Assembly: GCA_003521845.1 (NCBI GenBank)
Contig: DPHB01000062.1
Location: forward strand, 1 to 12,482
Direction of reading: 5' to 3'
DNA from: Oceanospirillaceae bacterium
GTDB lineage: Bacteria; Pseudomonadota; Gammaproteobacteria; Pseudomonadales; Balneatricaceae
Length of the DNA stretch: 12,482 bases
Made by a program: the position numbers and the translations under genes. A model generated the notes under the pieces. It ran no database searches, was not told where the DNA came from, and saw only the letters and a program-made list of their open reading frames with translations. Of the stretch, positions 1-6,401 are shown piece after piece; position 1 is the stretch's first letter, and every line of letters starts with the position of its first letter.

Positions 1-67
1 ACGTTTCGCGATTCGCGAAGGTGGCCGTACTGTAGGCGCTGGCGTTGTTGCTAAAATCATCGCTTAA
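1..67 (+). CDS. tuf: Elongation factor Tu, C-terminal end (partial)
   Basis: This is the 3' end of a gene that starts before the window; codons are in frame from base 2 and end at TAA 65-67, directly followed by a second stop, TAG 68-70. The 21 visible residues read RFAIREGGRTVGAG then VVAKIIA, the strongly conserved end of EF-Tu domain 3. EF-Tu is the GTPase that carries aminoacyl-tRNA to the ribosome. Its position upstream of the S10 genes fits the tuf of the str operon (rpsL-rpsG-fusA-tuf), but the upstream genes are not visible. Codons are the restricted GGT/CGT/GCT/ATC set of a highly expressed gene. A diverged copy of this tail follows 84 bp downstream. Confidence 0.93.
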   Translation, partial: RFAIREGGRTVGAGVVAKIIA

Positions 68-91
68 TAGCTGATTAAGGCGCTTTAAGGT

Positions 92-151
92 GAAGGCGGC
101 GCTTTCACCTGTGTCGTAGGCGCTGGCGTTATCGCCAAGATCATCGCTTAA
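92..151 (+). pseudogene. Duplicate remnant of the tuf 3' end
   Basis: Bases 115-160 repeat bases 31-76 at an offset of 84 bp, with about 5 differences in 46, including the tandem stops TAA TAG and the following CTGATT. In frame, 92-151 reads EGG-AFTCV-VGAGVIAKIIA-stop, compared with EGG-RT-VGAGVVAKIIA in the real tail. Three of the changes are synonymous third-position changes or a V-to-I change, so the copy once evolved as coding sequence. The insert between EGG and VGAG is 9 bases longer than in tuf and not EF-Tu-like. An in-frame TAA at 86-88 closes the frame, and no start lies nearby. It is best read as the stump of a second tuf copy left after recombination or deletion. Confidence 0.7.
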
Positions 152-164
152 TAGCTGATTGATC

Positions 165-221
165 GGGGTTTGGTCTCAGGCCAGGCCCCAAATAAAAAAC
201 CCGCCATGTGCGGGTTTTTTT
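165..221 (+). terminator. Rho-independent terminator of tuf, preceded by a second stem-loop
   Basis: The core hairpin is CCCGC (200-204), loop CATGT, GCGGG (210-214), flanked by six A (194-199) and seven T (215-221), which extends the stem and gives a U tract. Just upstream is a second 9-bp stem with two G-T wobbles, 165-173 with 181-189, which has no U tract of its own. The A and T flanks make the core hairpin usable from either side. Confidence 0.88.
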
Positions 222-239
222 GTGTTTGCTGTTAGGTGA

Positions 240-297
240 GCCTTAGCGCATTTGCAGCAAAAGAACGATCATCGATTGCTGGGTAAAATGCTAAGGC
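240..297. repeat. Imperfect 58-base inverted repeat between two terminators
   Basis: The outer arms GCCTTAGC (240-247) and GCTAAGGC (290-297) are perfect complements. After a 2-base bulge, ATTT (250-253) pairs with AAAT (286-289), and after an internal loop CAGCAA (255-260) pairs with TTGCTG (276-281). The apical loop is 261-275. It sits between the tuf and fusA terminators, lies in no gene, and lacks a U tract. It could be a REP-like element, part of a termination region, or chance. Confidence 0.5.
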
Positions 298-300
298 ACA

Positions 301-335
301 AAAAAGCCCGCGTTCTTAATGAGCGCGGGCTTTTT
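301..335 (-). terminator. Rho-independent terminator of the EF-G gene (bidirectional form)
   Basis: GCCCGCG (306-312) and CGCGGGC (324-330) form a 7-bp GC-rich stem around an 11-base loop, extended by five A on the left (301-305) and five T on the right (331-335). Read on the minus strand it starts about 18 bases after the EF-G stop codon and ends in a U tract. The symmetry lets it also stop rightward transcription that passes the tuf terminator. Confidence 0.88.
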
Positions 336-353
336 GCTAGCTGCTTAAGTTAA

Positions 354-2441
354 TTACTTAGCCGCTTTCTTTTCCGCTTCGTCAGCAATAACCTTTTCAG
401 CAACGTTTGCTGGGCAGGCACTGTAGTGGCTGAATTCCATGGAGAACTGGCCACGGCCAGAAGTGATGGTACGCAAGTGACCGATGTAACCGAACATTTC
501 GGATAGTGGTACGTCGGCCTTGATGCGAACGCCAGTAACGCCAGCTTCTTGGTCTTTGATCATGCCACGACGACGGTTCAAGTCACCAATAACGTCACCA
601 ACGTGATCGTCTGGAGTGAACACGTCTACCTTCATGATTGGCTCCAGCATCTGTGGGCCAGCCTTAGGCATGGATTGACGGTAAGCGCCCTTAGCGGCGA
701 TTTCAAAGGCTACGGCAGAGGAGTCAACGGCGTGGTAACCACCGTCGTACAGCTCAATTTCAACGTCTAGAAGAGGGAAGCCAGCTAGTGGGCCTTCATC
801 CATCATGCTCTTGAAGCCTTTTTCGATGGCTGGGAAGAATTCCTTAGGAACGTTACCACCAACAACCGAAGACGTGAACTGGAAACCAGAACCCGTTTCG
901 CCTGGCTTGATGCGGTAGTCGATCTTACCAAACTGACCAGAACCACCAGACTGCTTCTTGTGCGTGTAGCTGTCTTCTAGAGGCATGGTGATAGTTTCGC
1001 GGTAAGCAACCTGTGGTTGGCCTACAACTAGCTCAACACCGTAAGTACGCTTCAGAATGTCTACCTTGATGTCTAGGTGCAATTCGCCCATGCCCTTAAG
1101 GATGGTTTCACCAGAATCTTCGTCAGTTTCAACGATGAAGGATGGATCTTCTGCCACCATCTTACCGATAGCCACACCCATCTTTTCAGTAGAACCCTTG
1201 TCTTTAGGGCTTACTGCAATGGAGATTACTGGTTCTGGGAAGATCATTGGCTCTAGTGTACAAGGGTTCTTAGGATCACATAGCGTGTGACCAGTTTGTA
1301 CGTTCTTCATGCCTACGATTGCGATGATGTCGCCAGCTTGTGCCGTGGACAATTCAGTACGTTCGTCAGCGTGCATTTCTACCATACGGCCGATACGTTC
1401 AGATTTGCCAGTGTAGGAGTTAAGGATGGTGTCACCCTTATTCAAAGTACCGGAGTAAATACGGATAAAGGTCAAGGCGCCAAAACGGTCGTCCATGATC
1501 TTAAACGCCAAAGCGCGGAAAGGCTCGTCTACAGCAACGTTGGCAACTTCGCCAGTTGCTTCGCCAGAGTCGGCATCAGTCAGTGGCTGAGGGTCAACTT
1601 CTGTTGGGCTTGGTAGGTAGTCGATAACAGCGTCAAGAATTAGCTGAACACCTTTGTTCTTAAAGGCAGAACCACAGTATGTAGGGAAGAAGTCCATGGT
1701 GCGTGTGCCCTTACGGATACAGCGCTTGATGTCTTCCATAGATGGCTGTTCGCCGTCCATATAGGCCATCATCACATCGTCGTCTTGCTCAACAGCAGTT
1801 TCGATCAGCATTTCGTAGTATTCATCAACTTGATCAACCATGTCGGCTGGGATGTCAATGATTTCGAAGTTTTCTGGTAGGCCAGAATCGTCCCACACGT
1901 AAGCAGTCTTGGAGAGGATGTCTACTACGCCTACGAAGCCGTCTTCTTCACCGATAGGTAGAGTCATTACCAATGGGTTAGCGCCAAGAACGTTTTCTAC
2001 CTGGCCAACAACGCGTAGGAAGTCAGCGCCGATACGGTCTAGCTTGTTTACGAAGATGATACGCGCAACTTCGGATTCGTTAGCATAGCGCCAGTTAGTT
2101 TCGGACTGAGGTTCAACACCACCGGAACCACAGAATACGCCAACACCACCGTCAAGTACTTTCAAGGAACGGTATACTTCAACTGTGAAGTCAACGTGTC
2201 CAGGAGTATCGATGATGTTCATGCGGTGGTCTTTCCAGAAGCAAGTCGTTGCTGCTGACTGGATAGTAATTCCGCGCTCGGCTTCCTGTTCCATGAAGTC
2301 GGTAGTGGATTCACCGTCGTGAACCTCACCAGTCTTATGGATCTTGCCAGTCAGCTTAAGGATGCGTTCTGTAGTGGTTGTCTTGCCCGCGTCAACGTGG
2401 GCAAAGATACCAATATTTCGATATAGGTTTAGATCAGCCAT
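354..2441 (-). CDS. fusA: Elongation factor G, EF-G 2 type paralogue
   Basis: This is a full-length 695-residue EF-G, the GTPase that drives tRNA-mRNA translocation and, with ribosome recycling factor, splits post-termination ribosomes. The P-loop AHVDAGKT is at residues 14-21, switch I ERGITI at 55-60, DTPGH at 78-82 with the catalytic-type His82, and NKLD at 132-135; domains II-V follow without gaps. The signature ILKLTGKIHKTGEVHDGEST with FMEQEAERGIT matches, from memory, the second class of gammaproteobacterial EF-G (EF-G 2 in Vibrio, Shewanella, Hahella). The usual str-operon EF-G instead reads ILFYTG...KIGEVHDGAATMDWM. The gene is therefore probably fusA2, with a separate canonical fusA upstream of tuf. 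It runs convergently to tuf and has its own promoter and terminator. Codon use is that of a highly expressed gene. Confidence 0.93.
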   Translation of the reverse strand: MADLNLYRNIGIFAHVDAGKTTTTERILKLTGKIHKTGEVHDGESTTDFMEQEAERGITIQSAATTCFWKDHRMNIIDTPGHVDFTVEVYRSLKVLDGGVGVFCGSGGVEPQSETNWRYANESEVARIIFVNKLDRIGADFLRVVGQVENVLGANPLVMTLPIGEEDGFVGVVDILSKTAYVWDDSGLPENFEIIDIPADMVDQVDEYYEMLIETAVEQDDDVMMAYMDGEQPSMEDIKRCIRKGTRTMDFFPTYCGSAFKNKGVQLILDAVIDYLPSPTEVDPQPLTDADSGEATGEVANVAVDEPFRALAFKIMDDRFGALTFIRIYSGTLNKGDTILNSYTGKSERIGRMVEMHADERTELSTAQAGDIIAIVGMKNVQTGHTLCDPKNPCTLEPMIFPEPVISIAVSPKDKGSTEKMGVAIGKMVAEDPSFIVETDEDSGETILKGMGELHLDIKVDILKRTYGVELVVGQPQVAYRETITMPLEDSYTHKKQSGGSGQFGKIDYRIKPGETGSGFQFTSSVVGGNVPKEFFPAIEKGFKSMMDEGPLAGFPLLDVEIELYDGGYHAVDSSAVAFEIAAKGAYRQSMPKAGPQMLEPIMKVDVFTPDDHVGDVIGDLNRRRGMIKDQEAGVTGVRIKADVPLSEMFGYIGHLRTITSGRGQFSMEFSHYSACPANVAEKVIADEAEKKAAK

Positions 2442-2492
2442 TTCGGTTCTCGGTTTTCTGCATTAAATAAAGTGCTTAAAAAAGTCGCGCAA

Positions 2493-2521
2493 ATTATACA
2501 GGATTAAAACCCTAATATCGA
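2493..2521 (-). promoter_or_regulatory. Sigma-70 promoter for the EF-G gene
   Basis: On the minus strand a perfect -10 box TATAAT (plus 2493-2498, read as ATTATA) lies 17 bases from a -35 box TCGATA (plus 2516-2521), which matches TTGACA at 4 of 6 positions. The start of transcription would be near 2486, giving a leader of about 44 bases. The ribosome site upstream of the ATG at 2441 is weak (GAGAACC). Confidence 0.62.
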
Positions 2522-2607
2522 ACTTTTGTCGGATAAAAAATATACAGCAACTTAAGTGGGTGATTTTATTGTGTTTATACCGGCCTTACAGTCTTTGCCA
2601 AAGGCTT

Positions 2608-2700
2608 ATGAGTGGCCTGTTTGGGGCAGTTTTGTGTGTGGCTATGGCAAGTGTTGGTACTGCCTTTTGGGCCATGACAAGTGTTAAGAAAGAAGCCTAA
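2608..2700 (+). CDS. Possible small single-span membrane protein, 30 residues
   Basis: ATG at 2608 opens a 30-codon frame ending at TAA 2698-2700. It starts MSGLFGAVLCVAMASVGTAF and ends in a charged VKKEA tail, giving one hydrophobic helix of about 20 residues followed by a positive end, as in many bacterial small membrane proteins. AAAGG lies just before the ATG, but the spacing is only 3-4 bases, which is short. It overlaps the longest possible amt frame (GTG 2681) but ends before the preferred amt start (TTG 2729). I do not recognise the family. It could equally be chance reading of a leader that contains a sigma-54-like site. Confidence 0.33.
   Translation: MSGLFGAVLCVAMASVGTAFWAMTSVKKEA
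2613..2628 (+). promoter_or_regulatory. Sigma-54-like (-24/-12) promoter candidate for amt
   Basis: TGGCCTGTTTGGGGCA has the invariant GG (2614-2615) and GC (2626-2627) with exactly 10 bases between, plus the TGGC and GCA context; four consensus positions are off (A, C, T, T). Transcription would start near 2639, about 90 bases before the amt start. RpoN control of ammonium transporters is common, which makes the site plausible, but matches of this quality also arise by chance. Confidence 0.3.
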
Positions 2701-2728
2701 TTATACTAATAACAAAGGTACATGCGTC

Positions 2729-4039
2729 TTGGTCAATGCATCGCTGCTCAATATAGATCACTTATGGTTATTTTTATGTGCCCTGCTGGTTTTGTTCATG
2801 CAGGTTGGCTTTTTATTGCTTGAAGATGGTCAGGTGAGGCGCAAAAACTCTGCCAACATCGCTATGAAAAATCTGGCCGACTTGGCTTTGTCTCTAGTGT
2901 TGTTTTGGTGCTTTGGTTTTGCTGTCATGTTTGCTGGTGACCTTGATGGCCTGGTTAGCCATGTTTTTTATTCTAGAGCTGAAACTGAGCTGACGCTCAC
3001 CTTTGTTTTCCAAATGATGTTTGCTGGCACAGCGGCCACTATTGTCTCAGGTGCTGTGGCTGAGCGTATGCGCTTTGCTGGTTATCTGCTGGTGACATGT
3101 TTAGTGGGGGGCTTGATATATCCGGTGTTTGGGCATTGGGTATGGGCGGGTCAAGTTGCCTTGCCGGGGGCGCAAGCTGGTTGGCTTGCTAGTATGGGTT
3201 ATGTGGATTTCGCCGGTGCCACGGTGGTCCATGCCATTGGGGGCTGGGTGGCGCTTGCCGCCATAGTGGTTATTGGGCCCAGAACTGGTCGTTTTGCTAA
3301 GGGTAAGCAAACTCTTAAAGGGCAAAATCAACCCTTAACTACCGTCGGTGTCATGGTGCTGTTGGTGGGTTGGGTCGGCTTTAATGGTGGCTCGGCGGGC
3401 GGTTTTGGTGTCGCAGCTATCCAGGTTGTATCCAATACCTTGTTAGCCGGTCTTGTCGGTGCGCTGGTTGGCATTGGCTGGTCATGGCAGCGTTATGGGT
3501 CGCCGCAGTTGTTGGTGTCGCTGAATGGTTTGTTGGCCGGTTTGGTGAGCGTTACGGCGTTGGCTCACGCTATCGATTACCGGGCTGTTGTAGTGGTTGC
3601 TGTGATTGGTGCTTGGTTGGCCAGTATGGCGTCAGAGTGGTTTGCCGGCCTTGGCTTGGATGACGTAGTGGGTGCTGTTTCTGTGCATGCAATCGCGGGT
3701 AGTTGGGGCTGTCTGGCGGTGGCTTTTTTCGCCGACCCGCAAGTGATTAATACTGGATTAACCATGCCGCAGCAGCTCATGGTGCAGATGTTAGGTGTGG
3801 TCGTAGCTGGCGTTTGGGCCTTTGGTTGCACTTATGTGATATTAAGAGGGCTGCATGGCTTGTGGTCACTGCGGGTGCAGGTAGTGCAGGAGCGCTATGG
3901 CTTGGACCACGCCGAGCATGGGGATGGGGGTGAGAGTGTTGATTTGTTGCAGGTGATGGAGGCGCGGGATGCTATTGGTCAGCGCATGGCCTTAACGGTA
4001 GACCCCTTGTCTGACTTGGCGGAAGTGGCGGCCCAATAG
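2729..4039 (+). CDS. amt: Ammonium transporter / ammonium sensor domain (Amt family)
   Basis: This is an inner-membrane Amt/Mep/Rh protein that conducts or senses ammonium, with about 11 hydrophobic spans. The Amt signature starts DFAGATVVHAIGGW and ends IGPRTGRF. The twin pore histidines are His168 (in VVHAIGG) and His320 (in GAVSVHAIAGSWG), numbered from TTG 2729. The tail keeps the Amt motif ERYGLDHAEHG, then adds about 40 residues of helical linker up to a TAG at 4037. TTG 2729 is preferred because AAAGG (2714-2718) lies 10 bases upstream. The frame is open from GTG 2681, which has no ribosome site and overlaps the small frame before it. The reading frame continues straight through the TAG into the histidine kinase, so this is probably the sensor half of a split Amt-kinase. 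Confidence 0.9.
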   Translation: MVNASLLNIDHLWLFLCALLVLFMQVGFLLLEDGQVRRKNSANIAMKNLADLALSLVLFWCFGFAVMFAGDLDGLVSHVFYSRAETELTLTFVFQMMFAGTAATIVSGAVAERMRFAGYLLVTCLVGGLIYPVFGHWVWAGQVALPGAQAGWLASMGYVDFAGATVVHAIGGWVALAAIVVIGPRTGRFAKGKQTLKGQNQPLTTVGVMVLLVGWVGFNGGSAGGFGVAAIQVVSNTLLAGLVGALVGIGWSWQRYGSPQLLVSLNGLLAGLVSVTALAHAIDYRAVVVVAVIGAWLASMASEWFAGLGLDDVVGAVSVHAIAGSWGCLAVAFFADPQVINTGLTMPQQLMVQMLGVVVAGVWAFGCTYVILRGLHGLWSLRVQVVQERYGLDHAEHGDGGESVDLLQVMEARDAIGQRMALTVDPLSDLAEVAAQ

Positions 4040-4058
4040 AATGCGCTGATTGACGAGG
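4037..4058 (+). other. In-frame amber codon between Amt and kinase
   Basis: Amt and kinase share one reading frame. The only interruption is TAG 4037-4039, and the codons up to the nominal kinase GTG at 4058 read NALIDE. Counting heptads from Leu in SDLAEV, core positions 0, 7, 14, 21 and 28 are L, TAG, V, L, L, so the amber replaces a core residue of a continuous helix. TTG to TAG is one base change. No Shine-Dalgarno sequence precedes GTG 4058. This supports a nonsense mutation, a readthrough site or a sequencing error in one fused gene. Confidence 0.72.
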
Positions 4059-6220
4059 TGAGTAAGGCTAGAGATCAGTTGTGGCAGAGTAACCAGCAAC
4101 TGGAGTCAAGAGTGCTGGAGCGCACAAGTGAATTAGCTGCCGAAGTAGAGCAGCGCCGAGAAGTAGAAATTGATTTGGTGGCGGCCAAGGAGCAGGCTTT
4201 GCAAGCCGCCCGTGCTAAGACAGAATTTTTGGCCACCATGAGCCATGAAATTCGTACACCTATGAATGGTGTAGTGGGCATGTTGGAGGTGCTGCAACAA
4301 TCTACATTGAGTCAAGAACAGGTGCAGTTGGTGGAAGTGGCTGCTGGTTCGGGTGAAACTCTGCTGCAAATTATTGACGATATTTTGGACTTCTCAAAGA
4401 TAGAAGCTGGACAGCTAAAGATTGAAAGTGTGGCTTTTTCGCCTTATGCAGTTATTGAGGATGTAGCCTTGTTGTTAATGGGCAAGGTGCGTGATCGTGG
4501 CTTGGAATTGATTTTGGATGTGCAACCAGATGTGCCCGAGAAAATTGTGGGTGATCCATTACGCTGGCGTCAAATATTAGTAAATCTGCTCGGTAATGCG
4601 GTGAAATTTACCGAGCGAGGCACTATAACGTTGCGTTTGTCAGTGACCAGGAGCGCGGGTGGTAGTGCGGAGCTGCTGTTGGAAGTGCAGGACACGGGGG
4701 TGGGTTTCGGTCTTGGCGCGCAAAAACGGTTGTTTGAGCCATTTGTGCAAGCCGACTCGTCAACCACCCGGCGTTTTGGTGGCACAGGTTTAGGGTTGTC
4801 AATTTCTAGTCGGCTAGTGGCTATGATGGGAGGTCGGATTGGCGTTGCCAGTGAGCAAGGTAAAGGCGCGCGTTTTTGGGTTTCTTTACAGGCTGAGGTG
4901 GTTGAACCTGCAGCGCCGAATCTTATCGATTTACAAGGGCTAACTGTGTTGTTAGTCGATGATTGTGAAATAAGTCGCCAGTTGTTGGGGCAGCATCTCC
5001 ACACAGCCGGAGCTAAGGTGAAATCGATGGCCGGTGGTAAGCAAGCGCTGATGGCGCTGCAAGCAGAGCCTGGGATAGGTTTTGACGTGGCTGTGATTGA
5101 TCAAGAAATGGAGGGTCTTAGTGGGCTTGAGCTAGCTCATGCGCTAGCGAGGGTTGATGGTTGGCATGCCCGCCCAGCTTTGCTAATGACGCGTTACGAC
5201 ATGTTAGATTTGTCGTCTGTGGCGCGCAAGCTGGGGTATAGCGAGTGTTTGCAAAAGCCACTCTTGCGCGGCAAGTTGTTGCAGGCTGTGGCGCGTTTGA
5301 TGGGGCGCGCCACATCGAACGAAGTATCGCCTAAAACGATGCGTAAACACTTGCGCTATCGGGTTGTGGATCCAGAGCGCGCTGAGGTGCGTGGTGCTTT
5401 GATTCTGGTGGCAGAAGACAACCCGGTTAATGCCAAGGTTATTGAAACGATGATGCAGCAATTGGGTTTGGTGGTGCATGTCGTCAGCAATGGGCGCGAG
5501 GCATGGAAACGTCTACAGCAACAAACTTACGGTCTGCTAATTACAGACTGTCATATGCCAGTAATGGATGGCTACCAGTTGGCTCAGAAGATTAGACGAC
5601 AAGAGGAGCATCAAGGTTGGTATTTACCTGTCGTGGCCTTGACGGCTGGGGCTATGGAGTCTGATGCTCAGCGTTGTTATGCGGTAGGTATGGATGACTG
5701 CTTAACTAAGCCAGTCACCTTGGCGGCGTTGAATGCCATGATTGTGAAGCATCTGCCCGTCGTGGACGATATGCGCATATTGATCGACGATATAGCCGAC
5801 CAAGAGGCGCCTGGTGCTCTTTTAATGGAGGCAGAAAAATTGTCTTTAGGTAGTGGCATGCCATTAATAGAAGACGTGATTGATACGGCGTTGATACAGC
5901 AAACTTTTGGCGATGACGTGCCAATGATGACCGAAATGTTAAGTTTGTTTGTTGATACAACTAGGCCTTTGATTGAGCAGGCCTATGCTAGCATGCAGGC
6001 GCAGCAGTGGCCGCAGGCTAAAGACGCGGTGCATCAAATGATAGGCGCTGCGGGCACAGCTGGGGCGCTAATCTTGGCGCGCACAGCGCAAGAAGCTGAG
6101 GCGCTAATACATGATGAGGACTTTGTTATGGCCGCTGTGGTGATAGGCCGTTTGCCTGGGCAGTTTGAAACTTGTTGTCGTAGTTTGGAAGTATTTCTCA
6201 AACAGCAGGCTGAGGTTTAA
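4058..6220 (+). CDS. Hybrid histidine kinase: HisKA-HATPase-REC-REC-HPt (kinase half of split Amt fusion)
   Basis: A cytoplasmic hybrid kinase of 720 residues with no membrane segment of its own. Residues 1-55 are a coiled coil with the LESRVLERTSEL motif typical of linkers before HisKA. The H box has His63 in SHEIRTPMNG, the N box Asn180 in NLLGNAVKF, G1 Asp212 in DTGVGFG, and FGGTGLGLS forms G2 near residue 240. REC1 has Asp301/Asp302, phosphoacceptor Asp348 and Lys400. REC2 has Glu453/Asp454, Asp497 (DCHMPVMDG) and Lys551. The C-terminal HPt has His659 in VHQMIGAAGTAGA but lacks the usual Lys three residues later. All phosphorelay residues are present, so the enzyme could be active if translated and coupled to a sensor. 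GTG 4058 is the first start in frame but has no ribosome site, and the frame continues upstream into amt through one TAG. Confidence 0.92.
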   Translation: MSKARDQLWQSNQQLESRVLERTSELAAEVEQRREVEIDLVAAKEQALQAARAKTEFLATMSHEIRTPMNGVVGMLEVLQQSTLSQEQVQLVEVAAGSGETLLQIIDDILDFSKIEAGQLKIESVAFSPYAVIEDVALLLMGKVRDRGLELILDVQPDVPEKIVGDPLRWRQILVNLLGNAVKFTERGTITLRLSVTRSAGGSAELLLEVQDTGVGFGLGAQKRLFEPFVQADSSTTRRFGGTGLGLSISSRLVAMMGGRIGVASEQGKGARFWVSLQAEVVEPAAPNLIDLQGLTVLLVDDCEISRQLLGQHLHTAGAKVKSMAGGKQALMALQAEPGIGFDVAVIDQEMEGLSGLELAHALARVDGWHARPALLMTRYDMLDLSSVARKLGYSECLQKPLLRGKLLQAVARLMGRATSNEVSPKTMRKHLRYRVVDPERAEVRGALILVAEDNPVNAKVIETMMQQLGLVVHVVSNGREAWKRLQQQTYGLLITDCHMPVMDGYQLAQKIRRQEEHQGWYLPVVALTAGAMESDAQRCYAVGMDDCLTKPVTLAALNAMIVKHLPVVDDMRILIDDIADQEAPGALLMEAEKLSLGSGMPLIEDVIDTALIQQTFGDDVPMMTEMLSLFVDTTRPLIEQAYASMQAQQWPQAKDAVHQMIGAAGTAGALILARTAQEAEALIHDEDFVMAAVVIGRLPGQFETCCRSLEVFLKQQAEV

Positions 6221-6378
6221 GAAGTCAGCTGTTGTTGTATGGCTGTGAGTAGTTCTTGTGGTGTGTATGGCTTGCATACCACTTCTTGTGCGCCGCGTGC
6301 TTTAGCGTCGGCTAAAGTTGCTGGCTCAATTTCTGTGGTCAGACAAAGAATAGGGGTGTCTAGGAAACTAGTGGCGAT
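6217..6378 (-). pseudogene. C-terminal remnant of a CheY-like response regulator
   Basis: On the minus strand, 6378 down to the stop TAA (6217-6219) reads ATSFLDTPILCLTTE, then ADAKARGAQEVVCKPYTPQE and an IQQQLTS end. This is the beta4-alpha4-beta5-alpha5 half of a receiver domain: LTTE supplies the conserved Thr, and CKPY the conserved Lys-Pro of beta5. The first half, including the phospho-Asp, is missing. An in-frame TGA (6379-6381) closes the frame, and no receiver-like sequence continues to the right in any minus frame. Its stop overlaps the kinase stop tail to tail by two bases, so this end is native and the other end was lost. It is about 53 residues of a usual 120 or so, and probably not functional. 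Confidence 0.72.
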
Positions 6379-6401
6379 TCACTCTGCAGCAAATTGAGCA
6401 A

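Noticed and set aside
549..1616. Plus-strand open frames of 73-109 codons inside the EF-G gene
   Set aside because: They are antisense to a fully conserved EF-G coding sequence, have low-complexity or composition-driven translations and no ribosome sites.
2571..2687. GTG-started 38-codon frame with several Cys near its end, ahead of amt
   Set aside because: No ribosome site, it overlaps both the membrane-peptide frame and the amt region in a third frame, and the cysteines fall in TGT-rich sequence with no known metal-site spacing.
2681..2728. GTG 2681 as the amt start
   Set aside because: No Shine-Dalgarno sequence precedes it, the added 16 residues (LRKKPNYTNNKG...) are not Amt-like, and TTG 2729 has AAAGG at a normal distance. 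It remains possible.
4570..5004. 144-codon minus-strand frame inside the kinase
   Set aside because: It is the antisense of the HATPase and REC1 region; the forward strand carries all diagnostic kinase motifs.
6252..6318. Small stem-loops (GTATG...CATAC and TTTAGC...GCTAAA) after the kinase stop, considered as a terminator
   Set aside because: No U tract follows either, and both fall within the receiver remnant coding sequence.
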